Shown one piece after another: positions 28,608-36,818 of a stretch of DNA of 64,000 nucleotides. The notes under the pieces are model-generated. The model ran no database searches and was not told the origin of the DNA. It saw only the letters and a list, made by a program, of their open reading frames with translations. Location: positions 15,107 through 79,106 of the forward strand of contig CAKSBP010000011.1 of the NCBI GenBank assembly GCA_934438135.1, in the 5' to 3' direction. The position numbers were made by a program, and so were the translations under genes. The number at the start of each line of letters is the position of its first letter. Position 1 is the stretch's first letter. The DNA comes from an uncultured Clostridium sp. GTDB taxonomy: Bacteria; Bacillota; Clostridia; Lachnospirales; Lachnospiraceae.

Positions 28608-29609
28608 CTAAAAACTTGTTGTGTTTCTTTTTATTAATTCTGCAGAAAATACAGTTTTTAATGGAATATCTTCTCCAGCAAACACTCCCATAAGAGAGTT
28701 AATACAGTTTTTTGATACGCTTTCCAATTTGTTGTCGATGGATGTTAGTTCTGGTTCGCAGCATTCTGCTACTATGGAGTTGTTGTATCCGATAACTGAT
28801 AATTCATCGGGAACAGATAAACCTTTTGCTTTGGCAAATTTAAGTGAGCCAATTGCCAGATTATCATCTGCTGTAATGATGCCGTCTATACAAAGACCCT
28901 GTTCTGTAAGTTTTAATAATCGGTTTTTCACATCAATGATACTTCCTTCGATGTATTGGATATATTCTTCTTTCACAGGAAGATTACGGCTCTCCATGGC
29001 GGCTTTATAGCCAGCGACCTTCTTTAAACCACTATAGGATAAAGAATTATATATATAGAGAATCTTGGTGTGGTTACTATCCAGCATTGAATTGGTAGCA
29101 TCATACATAGCCTTATAATCATCACAAAGGATGCTATAAACGTTTTCTCCCTCAAGGGCACCGTTTAAAATCATAACAGGCATTTGTTTAGCTGCTTCGC
29201 GTATGTAGTCATTATCTCTATCGTTTACTTCAACAAAGTTAGAACCAACCATAATTATTGCATCGACACGTTTCGATATCAATAAGTTTAAGCGTTTCTT
29301 TTTAGTATCCAGACTGTATCCAGTACAGCATAGGATGGAATCGTAGTTGTGTTCCCGAAGTTCCCGCTCTAAAAGAAAAATAGCCCGTGCAAGGTACGGG
29401 TCAGAGCAGTCGGCACAAAGAATACCAATGGTCTGCATTGTGTTAAGCCCAAGTCCTCTGGCAAATGCATTAGGTGTAAATCCAGACTCTTCAATAATTG
29501 CTAGAACTTTTTCTTTGGTCTTTTGACTTACATTTGTATTACCATTAATAACCCGGGAAACGGTCGCAATGGACACACCGGCTTTTTTTGATATATCATA
29601 GATATTCAT
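28608..29609 (-). CDS. LacI-family regulator of the uronate region (KdgR/UxaR-like role)
   Basis: 333 aa. N-terminal LacI HTH (MNIYDISKKAGVSIATVSRVINGNTNVSQKTKEKVLAII) with the hinge helix NAFARGL, then a periplasmic-binding-like ligand domain (QTIGILCADCSDPYLARAIFLLERELREHNYDSIL; DGIITADDNLAIGSLKFAKAKGLSVPDELSVIGYNNS). It heads the lacI-uxaC transcript and is divergent from uxaB. A pair of 14-bp LacI-type sites at the two promoters is probably its operator. A uronate or 2-keto-3-deoxygluconate is the likely inducer (inference). Confidence 0.92.
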   Translation of the reverse strand: MNIYDISKKAGVSIATVSRVINGNTNVSQKTKEKVLAIIEESGFTPNAFARGLGLNTMQTIGILCADCSDPYLARAIFLLERELREHNYDSILCCTGYSLDTKKKRLNLLISKRVDAIIMVGSNFVEVNDRDNDYIREAAKQMPVMILNGALEGENVYSILCDDYKAMYDATNSMLDSNHTKILYIYNSLSYSGLKKVAGYKAAMESRNLPVKEEYIQYIEGSIIDVKNRLLKLTEQGLCIDGIITADDNLAIGSLKFAKAKGLSVPDELSVIGYNNSIVAECCEPELTSIDNKLESVSKNCINSLMGVFAGEDIPLKTVFSAELIKRNTTSF

Positions 29610-29650
29610 TTATTTTCAGCACCTCAATGCATATAAATTTTTGATATAAC

Positions 29651-29677
29651 CTTGTAAATGCTTTCAAGATTTACAAG
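29651..29677. promoter_or_regulatory. LacI-type operator at the lacI-uxaC promoter
   Basis: CTTGTAAAT (29651-29659) and ATTTACAAG (29669-29677) are a perfect inverted repeat. Inside it, TGTAAATGCTTTCA (29653-29666) fits a LacI-family 14-mer and matches the CcpA cre consensus except at one position. It sits over the predicted start of the minus-strand promoter. Confidence 0.65.
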
Positions 29678-29681
29678 TATT

Positions 29682-29710
29682 ATTATACAATAGTTTTGCA
29701 TAAAAAACAA
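29682..29710 (-). promoter_or_regulatory. Promoter for lacI-uxaC
   Basis: On the minus strand TTGTTT (29705-29710), 17-bp spacer, TATAAT (29682-29687); the start point would fall in the operator at 29651-29677. Confidence 0.6.
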
Positions 29711-29801
29711 GGAGAAGATACGTTAATATAACATATTACTAAAATAGAAATTTAAATTTAAAATAGAATGGTAAAAGTGCTACATTTCAGCAAAATTTCT
29801 A

Positions 29802-29830
29802 TTGACTAATTGTATTTTTACTAGTACAAT
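29802..29830 (+). promoter_or_regulatory. Promoter for the uxaB operon
   Basis: TTGACT (29802-29807), 17-bp spacer, TACAAT (29825-29830). The start would be near 29837, the first base of the palindromic site that follows. Confidence 0.7.
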
Positions 29831-29836
29831 ACAAAA

Positions 29837-29850
29837 TGTAAGTACTTACA
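29837..29850. promoter_or_regulatory. LacI-type operator at the uxaB start point
   Basis: TGTAAGTACTTACA is a perfect 14-bp palindrome. Together with the site at 29653 it gives the shared form TGTAARTRCTTWCA, the size and shape of a LacI-family operator. Confidence 0.7.
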
Positions 29851-29876
29851 ATTTGAGATGATGAAGAGGTAAGAGT

Positions 29877-31340
29877 ATGCAATTACTTAGCAAAGAAATT
29901 TCGAACCCAGTAGAAAGACCTATTAAAGTATTACAGTTTGGTGAAGGAAATTTTCTCCGTGGTTTCGTTGACTATATGATTGATATTGCAAATGAAAAAG
30001 AATTATTTGATGGCAGCATTGTTCTTACAAAACCTATCCAGTACGGTAATCTTGACAGATTTCACAATCAGGACTGTCAGTATACAGTCGTTTTAAGAGG
30101 CATCGTGGATGGGGAAGAAAAAGTTGCCCACCGTGTAGTAACTAGTGTAGCTGATGCAGTTGACTCTTACAGTGAGTATGAGAAATATTCTCAGTATGCA
30201 CAGCTGGACTCTTTAAGATTTATTGTTTCTAATACAACAGAAGCTGGTATTGTGTTTGATGAGACAGATAAGTTTGAAAGTCTTCCTCCTACAACATATC
30301 CAGGAAAGCTTACAAAATTTTTATTTAATAGATATGAACATTTTAATGGCGACATTGAAAAAGGTTTAATTATCCTTCCAGTTGAGTTAATCGATAACAA
30401 TGGAAAGAAATTAAAAGAATGTGTACTTAAATTTGCGGAATTATGGAATCTTTCCGTTGAATTTGTGAATTGGATTAATGATGCCTGCGTATTCTGCAGC
30501 ACTTTAGTTGATAGAATCATTACAGGATTTCCTGGTGAAGAAGCTCCTAAAATCTGGGCGGAAGCCGGATATGAAGATCAGTTAATCGTTACAGGTGAGC
30601 CGTTTGCATTATGGGTAATCGAAAGCGATAAAGATATCTCGGGAGAGTTCCCATTAGATAAAGCGGGATTACCTGTTCTTTTTACAGATAACCAGGCACC
30701 TTATAAAGAAAGAAAAGTAAGAATCTTAAATGGTGCCCACACATCTTTTGTACTCGCATCATTCCTTGCAGGAAATGACTATGTACTGGAGTCTATGAAT
30801 GACGAAGATGTAAGGGCTTTCATTAAAGAAACAGTATACGGTGAGGTAATTCCTACACTTTCTCTTTCTAAAGAAGATTGTGAAAAATTTGCCGACTCCG
30901 TAATGGATCGATTCTATAATCCATTTATTAAACATGCATTATTATCCATTTCCCTGAATTCAGTTTCAAAATGGAGAGCAAGATGTATGCCAAGTTTATT
31001 AAAATACATTGATAAACAGAACAGCATTCCAAAACATTTAACCTTCTCTCTTGCAGCATTAATGGCATTTTATACATCTTCTGAAATCAGAGATAATGCT
31101 TTAGTTGGACAGAGAAATGGTGAAGAGTACAAAGTAAGAGATGACAAAGATGTTTTAGAATTCTTTGTTCAGAATTCTAACAAGCCTGCGGAAGAATTTG
31201 TTAATGCATTTTTAAGCAGTGAAAGATTCTTTGGCTCTGATTTAACTAAGATTCCAGGACTTGCTGATAAAGTGACTGAGTATTTAAATGATATCAGAAC
31301 AAATGGAATGAGAACAGCATTACAGAACAATCTGAAATAA
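29877..31340 (+). CDS. uxaB: Tagaturonate reductase (altronate oxidoreductase)
   Basis: 487 aa, mannitol-dehydrogenase-like family. Reduces D-tagaturonate to D-altronate with NADH. N-terminal LQFGEGNFLRGFVDYMIDIANE nucleotide-binding start, SNTTEAGI, and the C-terminal domain with VRILNGAHTSFVLASFLAG and a Lys/His-containing catalytic region around FYNPFIKHALLSISLNSVSKWRARCMPSLL. The length and motifs fit UxaB better than the UxuB/MtlD branches. It is the first gene of the rightward uronate operon. Confidence 0.95.
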   Translation: MQLLSKEISNPVERPIKVLQFGEGNFLRGFVDYMIDIANEKELFDGSIVLTKPIQYGNLDRFHNQDCQYTVVLRGIVDGEEKVAHRVVTSVADAVDSYSEYEKYSQYAQLDSLRFIVSNTTEAGIVFDETDKFESLPPTTYPGKLTKFLFNRYEHFNGDIEKGLIILPVELIDNNGKKLKECVLKFAELWNLSVEFVNWINDACVFCSTLVDRIITGFPGEEAPKIWAEAGYEDQLIVTGEPFALWVIESDKDISGEFPLDKAGLPVLFTDNQAPYKERKVRILNGAHTSFVLASFLAGNDYVLESMNDEDVRAFIKETVYGEVIPTLSLSKEDCEKFADSVMDRFYNPFIKHALLSISLNSVSKWRARCMPSLLKYIDKQNSIPKHLTFSLAALMAFYTSSEIRDNALVGQRNGEEYKVRDDKDVLEFFVQNSNKPAEEFVNAFLSSERFFGSDLTKIPGLADKVTEYLNDIRTNGMRTALQNNLK

Positions 31341-31373
31341 GATGTTTTAAAAATATATGAGGTGCACAAGACC

Positions 31374-32867
31374 ATGCAAAAGGTAATTAAAATTCATGAA
31401 AATGATGATGTCCTAGTGGCGTTAAAACCTCTTACATGTGGAGAAACAATTACATGTGATGGAGAAAGCGTGACGCTGTTAGAAGACATACCTCAAGGAC
31501 ACAAGGTTGCCTTGAAAGATATAAGCAAAGACAGTCCGATTCTCAAATACGGGCTTCCAATTGGAAAAGCAACTGCTGATATTAAGAAGGGCCAGTGGAT
31601 TCATACACAGAACTTAAAAACACTCCTTGGCGACCTGTTAAATTACAAATATGAACCTGCTTTTGAACCAGGAATGAAAGAAGAAGTAAAGCAGACAGAG
31701 TATACATTTGAAGGTTTCCGCAGAAGTAATGGTTCTGTCGGTATCAGAAATGAAATCTGGATTATTCCAACTGTCGGCTGTGTAAATAATGTTGCAAGTG
31801 CTATTGAGAAGAGGGCAGCATCCTTAGTCAAAGGTACAGTTGATGGTATTGTGGCATTCCCACATCCTTATGGATGTTCCCAGATGGGAGAAGATCAGGA
31901 ACACACAAGACAGATTTTAGCAGACTTGGTGAAACATCCAAATGCAGGAGGAGTCCTTGTTCTTGGTTTAGGCTGTGAAAACAGCAATATTGATGTGCTG
32001 AAAGAATACATCGGGGATTATGATGAAAACAGAGTGAAGTTCCTTGTTTCCCAGGAATCTGAAGATGAAATTGAGGATGCACTTGAGATGATTTCTGAAT
32101 TAATCGAAACAGCATCCGTACAGGAACGTGAAACCATTCCGGTAAACGAACTGGTTATCGGATTAAAATGTGGTGGTTCCGATGGATTATCTGGCATTAC
32201 AGCGAATCCGGTTGTTGGTGCTTTCTCCGACTTATTAGGAGCACAAGGCGGTACAACAATCCTGACAGAAGTTCCAGAAATGTTCGGAGCAGAAACATTA
32301 CTAATGAACCGTTGTACAGATGAAGCAGTTTTTGATAAGACAGTAGCATTGATTAATGGGTTCAAGAATTATTTCAAGAGCCATAATCAGACTATTTATG
32401 AAAATCCATCCCCAGGAAATAAAAAGGGGGGTATTTCTTCTCTGGAAGAAAAATCATTGGGCTGTGTGCAGAAGGCAGGAATGTCTAAGGTAAAAGATGT
32501 ATTAGAATACGGCGAACAGGTAAAGACAGAAGGATTAAATCTTTTATGTGGACCTGGAAACGACTTGGTAGCATCCACAGCACTGGCAGCATCCGGAGCA
32601 CATATTGTACTGTTTACAACAGGAAGAGGAACTCCATTTGCCTGTCCAGTCCCAACTATGAAAATTGCAACAAATACAGAACTTGCAGCAAAGAAAGCAA
32701 ACTGGATTGATTTCAATGCAGGAAGAATGGTGGAAGATGTCTCAAAAGCAGAACTTGCAAAAGAACTGTTTGAGCAGGTGCTGTTAACAGCTTCTGGAAA
32801 ACAGGTTAAGAGTGAAGAAGCTGGATTCCACGATTTTGCAATCTGGAAGCAGGGCGTTACTTTATAA
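31374..32867 (+). CDS. uxaA: Altronate dehydratase
   Basis: 497 aa from ATG 31374 (GAGGTG upstream; the GTG at 31362 lies inside that site). Dehydrates D-altronate to 2-keto-3-deoxy-D-gluconate with Fe2+. Shows the N-terminal SAF-like domain (residues about 1-90: HENDDVLVALKPLTCGE...IKKGQWIHTQNL), then FEGFRRSNGSVGIRNEIWIIPTVGCVNNVA, HPYGCSQMGEDQEHT, LGLGCENSN, GLKCGGSDGLSGITANPVVG and FTTGRGTPFACPVPTMKIATN, all hallmarks of UxaA/GarD-type hydro-lyases. It receives the UxaB product. Confidence 0.96.
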   Translation: MQKVIKIHENDDVLVALKPLTCGETITCDGESVTLLEDIPQGHKVALKDISKDSPILKYGLPIGKATADIKKGQWIHTQNLKTLLGDLLNYKYEPAFEPGMKEEVKQTEYTFEGFRRSNGSVGIRNEIWIIPTVGCVNNVASAIEKRAASLVKGTVDGIVAFPHPYGCSQMGEDQEHTRQILADLVKHPNAGGVLVLGLGCENSNIDVLKEYIGDYDENRVKFLVSQESEDEIEDALEMISELIETASVQERETIPVNELVIGLKCGGSDGLSGITANPVVGAFSDLLGAQGGTTILTEVPEMFGAETLLMNRCTDEAVFDKTVALINGFKNYFKSHNQTIYENPSPGNKKGGISSLEEKSLGCVQKAGMSKVKDVLEYGEQVKTEGLNLLCGPGNDLVASTALAASGAHIVLFTTGRGTPFACPVPTMKIATNTELAAKKANWIDFNAGRMVEDVSKAELAKELFEQVLLTASGKQVKSEEAGFHDFAIWKQGVTL

Positions 32868-32926
32868 TAAATTTACAATAGAAATTAAAAGAACTTTTTT
32901 ACAAATAAAGTCCTTTAGGAGGCAAT

Positions 32927-33889
32927 ATGAACAAGATTTTAGAAGAGATTTCAAAGATAGGTATTGTACCTGTAATCGCAATTGACAATGTAGAAGATGC
33001 AGAACCATTAGCAAAAGCTCTTTGTGAAGGTGGTCTTCCATGTGCAGAAGTTACTTTTCGAACAGAAGCAGCTGCTGAAGCAATTAAAATCATGGCTGAA
33101 AAGTTTCCAGAAATGATAGTTGGTGCTGGTACTGTTTTAACAACTAAGCAGGTTGACCAGGCAGTCGAAGCAGGTGCTAAATTTATCGTAAGTCCTGGCT
33201 TAAATCCTAAAGTAGTAAAATATTGTTTGGAAAAAGGTGTTCCAATGACTCCAGGTACAGCAAATCCAAGTGATATTGAACAGGCAATTGAATTAGGACT
33301 TGATACAATTAAATTCTTTCCTGCTGAAGCAAATGGCGGAATAAAAGCATTAAAAGCGATGGCTGCACCATACAACAAAATGAGATTCATGCCTACTGGT
33401 GGAATTAATGCAGGTAACATTGTTGAATACTTAAAATTCGATAGAATCATTGCATGTGGCGGAAGCTGGATGGTTAACAAAGATTACATCAATAATAAAG
33501 AATTTGACAAAATTGTTTCTTTAACAAAAGAAGCAGTTGAAACAATGCTTGGTTTTGAAGTAAAGCACGTTGGCATCAACATGGAAAATGAAGAAACAGC
33601 TGGAACAGCTGCAGATGATTTCACTTCTATGTTCGGATTTGAAAAGAAAGTTGGAAACAGCTCTATTTTTGCTGGAACAGGTATTGAAATCATGAAAGAA
33701 AAATATTTAGGTGCAAACGGACACATTGCGGTTGCAACAAATTTCATTGAAAGAGCGATGTATCACTTAGAAAAACGCGGATGTGAATTCGACATGGATA
33801 CAGCAAAATATGATGCAAAAGGTAAGTTAAAAGCAGTTTACTTTAAAAAAGAAATTGGCGGCTTTGCAATTCATTTAGTACAGAAATAA
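32927..33889 (+). CDS. kdgA: KDPG/KHG aldolase fused to a C-terminal VOC (glyoxalase-like) domain
   Basis: 320 aa, about 100 longer than a normal KDPG aldolase. Residues 1-210 are the class I aldolase barrel that splits 2-keto-3-deoxy-6-phosphogluconate to pyruvate and glyceraldehyde-3-P: Glu41 in CAEVTFRT, GAGTVLT, SPGLNPKVV, TPGTANPSDI, Schiff-base Lys129 in IKFFPAE, and PTGGI. Residues about 212-320 look like one vicinal-oxygen-chelate domain: KHVGINMENEETAGTAADDFTSMFGFEKKVG at its start and GGFAIHLVQK at its end. Its role is unknown; ligand sensing or dimerisation are possible. It lies between uxaA and kdgK. Confidence 0.92.
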   Translation: MNKILEEISKIGIVPVIAIDNVEDAEPLAKALCEGGLPCAEVTFRTEAAAEAIKIMAEKFPEMIVGAGTVLTTKQVDQAVEAGAKFIVSPGLNPKVVKYCLEKGVPMTPGTANPSDIEQAIELGLDTIKFFPAEANGGIKALKAMAAPYNKMRFMPTGGINAGNIVEYLKFDRIIACGGSWMVNKDYINNKEFDKIVSLTKEAVETMLGFEVKHVGINMENEETAGTAADDFTSMFGFEKKVGNSSIFAGTGIEIMKEKYLGANGHIAVATNFIERAMYHLEKRGCEFDMDTAKYDAKGKLKAVYFKKEIGGFAIHLVQK

Positions 33890-33950
33890 GAAATCATTGT
33901 TGGCATTTTGAAAATGCTTATGTAGTTTTATTATAGAGAGGATTTGAATC

Positions 33951-34976
33951 ATGAGTAAAAAAGTTATTACGTTTGGTGAAATTATGTTAAGACTTGCTCC
34001 AGAAGGATATTACAGATTCGTTCAGGCTGAATCTTTTGGTGCTACTTTCGGAGGAGGAGAAGCAAACGTTGCAGTATCACTTGCTAACTATGGCTTTGAT
34101 GCTAAATTTGTTACAAAACTGCCAAAACATGAAATTGGCCAGGCTGCTGTAAATTCTTTAAGAAAGTACGGTGTTGACACTTCTTATATCACAAGAGGCG
34201 GCGAAAGAGTTGGTATCTACTACTTAGAAAAAGGTGCTTCTCAGAGACCTTCTAAAGTAGTTTACGACAGAGCATATTCTGCTATTGCACTTGCTGATAA
34301 GAGTGATTTCAACTGGGATGAAATCTTTGAAGGAGCTGAATGGTTCCACTTCACAGGTATTACTCCAGCTCTTGGTGCTAACGTTGCTGAAATCTGCTTA
34401 GAAGCTTGTAAAGCTGCAAAAGCAAAAGGTATCACAATCAGCTGTGACTTAAACTACAGAAACAAGTTATGGACAAAAGCTGAAGCAAAAGAAACAATGA
34501 CAGAACTTTGCAAATATGTAGATGTATGTATTGCGAACGAAGAAGATGCTGCTGATGTATTCGGTATTACAGCTTCCGATACAGACGTAACATCTGGTAA
34601 AGTTAACCATGAAGGGTACAAAGAAGTTGCTGCTAAATTAGCAGAACAGTTTGGTTTTGAAAAAGTTGCAATCACTTTAAGAACTTCTATTTCTGCAAGT
34701 GAAAACAACTGGGCAGCTATGTTATACACAGGTGGAGAATACTATTTCTCCAAGAGTTACAACATGAAGATTGTTGACCGTGTTGGTGGTGGAGATTCCT
34801 TTGGCGGCGGATTAATCTGTGCAAGCCTAAATGAATTAGACCCACAGCAGACAATTGAATTTGCTGTTGCAGCAAGTTGTTTAAAACATTCTATCGAAGG
34901 TGACTTCAACCAGGTATCTATCGATGAAGTTATGAAACTTGCAGGTGGAGACGGTTCAGGCCGTGTTCAGCGCTAG
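33951..34976 (+). CDS. kdgK: 2-keto-3-deoxygluconate kinase (PfkB family)
   Basis: 341 aa ribokinase-fold sugar kinase. Phosphorylates 2-keto-3-deoxygluconate to KDPG, the substrate of the adjacent aldolase. FGEIMLRLAPEGYYRFVQAESFGATFGGGEANVAVSLANYG is the substrate-binding start; the C-terminal catalytic segment VDRVGGGDSFGGGLI has the PfkB Asp (GGGD instead of the usual GAGD). Substrate is assigned from its place between kdgA and kduI; the fold alone would also fit other sugar kinases. GAGAGGA precedes ATG. Confidence 0.93.
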   Translation: MSKKVITFGEIMLRLAPEGYYRFVQAESFGATFGGGEANVAVSLANYGFDAKFVTKLPKHEIGQAAVNSLRKYGVDTSYITRGGERVGIYYLEKGASQRPSKVVYDRAYSAIALADKSDFNWDEIFEGAEWFHFTGITPALGANVAEICLEACKAAKAKGITISCDLNYRNKLWTKAEAKETMTELCKYVDVCIANEEDAADVFGITASDTDVTSGKVNHEGYKEVAAKLAEQFGFEKVAITLRTSISASENNWAAMLYTGGEYYFSKSYNMKIVDRVGGGDSFGGGLICASLNELDPQQTIEFAVAASCLKHSIEGDFNQVSIDEVMKLAGGDGSGRVQR

Positions 34977-35083
34977 GAAAAATATTAATCTTACACAAGA
35001 TAAACTGCATTCAGAGTATTTGTTATGGGAGGGTACTCTGGGGCAGAAGCAATAGATGAATAAAAGAAAGAAGGATAAGTGCA

Positions 35084-35911
35084 ATGGAATTACGTACAGC
35101 AGCATCACCAAGAGACGTGAAGCACTACACAACTGACAGATTAAGAGAAGAATTCTTAATCCAGGATTTATTCAAAGTTGATGAAATCAAAACAATTTAC
35201 AGCCACATCGATCGTATTATCGTTGGAAGCTGTGTCCCTACAAAAGAAATGACATTAACAGCAGGAGATGAAATCCGTGCAGAATATTTTCTACAGAGAA
35301 GAGAAATGGGTATCATCAACATCGGTGGTAAAGGTACTGTTACAGTAGATGGTACTGTTTATGAAATGGATTATAAAGATGGTTTATACATCGGTATGGG
35401 TTCCAAGGATATCGTATTTAACAGTGCAGATGCTAAGAATCCTGCAAAATTCTACTTCAACAGTGCACCAGCACACAGAACATATCCTACAGTATTTATT
35501 AAACCGGAAGATTGTGTTAATGTTGAATTAGGTTCTTTAGAAGAATCTAATCACAGAGTAATTACAAAGTATATCTTACCAGGTCAGGTTGAAAGCTGTC
35601 AGTTAGTTATGGGTATGACATCCTTAAAACCAGGTAGTGTATGGAATACAATGCCATGTCACACACATGACCGTAGAATGGAAGTTTATTTATACTTTGA
35701 ATTACCAGAAGATGCACTTGTGTTCCACTACATGGGCGAACCAACAGAAACAAGGCATCTTGTAATGCGTAATGAAGAAGCAGTTATTTCACCTAGCTGG
35801 TCCATTCATTCCGCATCAGGTACTCAGGCTTATACGTTTATCTGGGGTATGGTTGGGGAAAACCAGGACTTCGATGATATGGATGCCGTAAAAATGCAGG
35901 ATATTAAGTAG
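35084..35911 (+). CDS. kduI: 5-keto-4-deoxyuronate isomerase
   Basis: 275 aa cupin. Converts 5-keto-4-deoxyuronate (from unsaturated galacturonate made by pectate lyases) to 2,5-diketo-3-deoxygluconate. Family hallmarks are MELRTAASPRDVKHYTTDRLREEFLIQDLF at the start, the zinc-site segment MPCHTHDRRMEVYLYFELPE and the C-terminal SPSWSIHSASGTQAYTFIWGMVGENQDFDDMD. It is translated 15 bases before kduD. Its presence shows the organism uses lyase products as well as galacturonate. Confidence 0.97.
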   Translation: MELRTAASPRDVKHYTTDRLREEFLIQDLFKVDEIKTIYSHIDRIIVGSCVPTKEMTLTAGDEIRAEYFLQRREMGIINIGGKGTVTVDGTVYEMDYKDGLYIGMGSKDIVFNSADAKNPAKFYFNSAPAHRTYPTVFIKPEDCVNVELGSLEESNHRVITKYILPGQVESCQLVMGMTSLKPGSVWNTMPCHTHDRRMEVYLYFELPEDALVFHYMGEPTETRHLVMRNEEAVISPSWSIHSASGTQAYTFIWGMVGENQDFDDMDAVKMQDIK

Positions 35912-35925
35912 GAGGGTTTACAAAA

Positions 35926-36714
35926 ATGGCAGATATGAAAGAATTTTCATTAGAAGGTAAGATTGCATTAGTTACTGGTGCTTCTTACGGAATTGGCTTT
36001 GCAATTGCAAGCCACTATGCGAAAGCAGGAGCAACTATCGTATTCAATGATATTAAAGAAGAATTAGTAGAAAAAGGTTTAAAAGCTTACGAAGAAGCTG
36101 GAATCAAAGCACATGGTTATGTTTGTGATGTTACAAGTGAAGACCAGGTGAATGCTATGGTAAAACAGATTGAAGAAGAAGTTGGTGTTATTGACATTCT
36201 TGTAAACAATGCTGGGATCATTAAACGTATTCCTATGTGTGATATGACAGCAGATGAATTCAGACAGGTAATTGATGTTGATTTAAATGCACCATTTATC
36301 GTAGCAAAAGCGGTTATTCCAAGCATGATTAAAAAAGGTCATGGAAAAATCATTAATATCTGCTCTATGATGAGTGAATTAGGACGTGAAACAGTATCTG
36401 CATACGCAGCTGCTAAGGGCGGACTTAAGATGTTAACAAAGAACATTGCTTCTGAATACGGTGAATTTAATATTCAGTGTAATGGTATTGGACCTGGCTA
36501 TATTGCAACACCTCAGACAGCTCCATTAAGAACAGAAGGACATCCATTCAACAGCTTCATTATTTCTAAAACACCAGCTGCTAGATGGGGGACACCTGAA
36601 GATTTAGCAGGTCCTGCTGTATTCCTTGCTTCTGATGCGTCTAATTTTGTAAATGGACACATCCTTTATGTAGATGGTGGTATTCTTGCATATATTGGAA
36701 AACAGCCATCATAA
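35926..36714 (+). CDS. kduD: 2-keto-3-deoxygluconate 5-dehydrogenase, SDR family (KduD-like)
   Basis: 262 aa short-chain dehydrogenase. Reduces 2,5-diketo-3-deoxygluconate to 2-keto-3-deoxygluconate. Cofactor motif TGASYGIGFAIA, NNAG, catalytic Ser of ICSMMSELG and YxxxK in SAYAAAKGG, GIGPGYIATPQT and DASNFVNGHILYVDGGILAYIG at the end. Gluconate 5-dehydrogenase is the nearest alternative by sequence; the direct kduI neighbour decides for KduD. The next gene is a transporter binding protein, after a hairpin. Confidence 0.93.
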   Translation: MADMKEFSLEGKIALVTGASYGIGFAIASHYAKAGATIVFNDIKEELVEKGLKAYEEAGIKAHGYVCDVTSEDQVNAMVKQIEEEVGVIDILVNNAGIIKRIPMCDMTADEFRQVIDVDLNAPFIVAKAVIPSMIKKGHGKIINICSMMSELGRETVSAYAAAKGGLKMLTKNIASEYGEFNIQCNGIGPGYIATPQTAPLRTEGHPFNSFIISKTPAARWGTPEDLAGPAVFLASDASNFVNGHILYVDGGILAYIGKQPS

Positions 36715-36730
36715 TGAAATTGATTTTAAT

Positions 36731-36765
36731 GTGCCAGGGTTTTAATAGGGTTTATAACCCGGCAC
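36731..36765 (+). terminator. Hairpin between kduD and the ABC binding protein
   Basis: GTGCC-A-GGGTT (36731-36741) pairs with AACCC-GGCAC (36756-36765) with one bulged A. There is no following T-run, so it may act as an mRNA processing or stability element. Confidence 0.5.
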
Positions 36766-36818
36766 GTTAAATATATTAGACATTTTTATTTTTTATAGGA
36801 AAAAAGGAGAGAGATATT

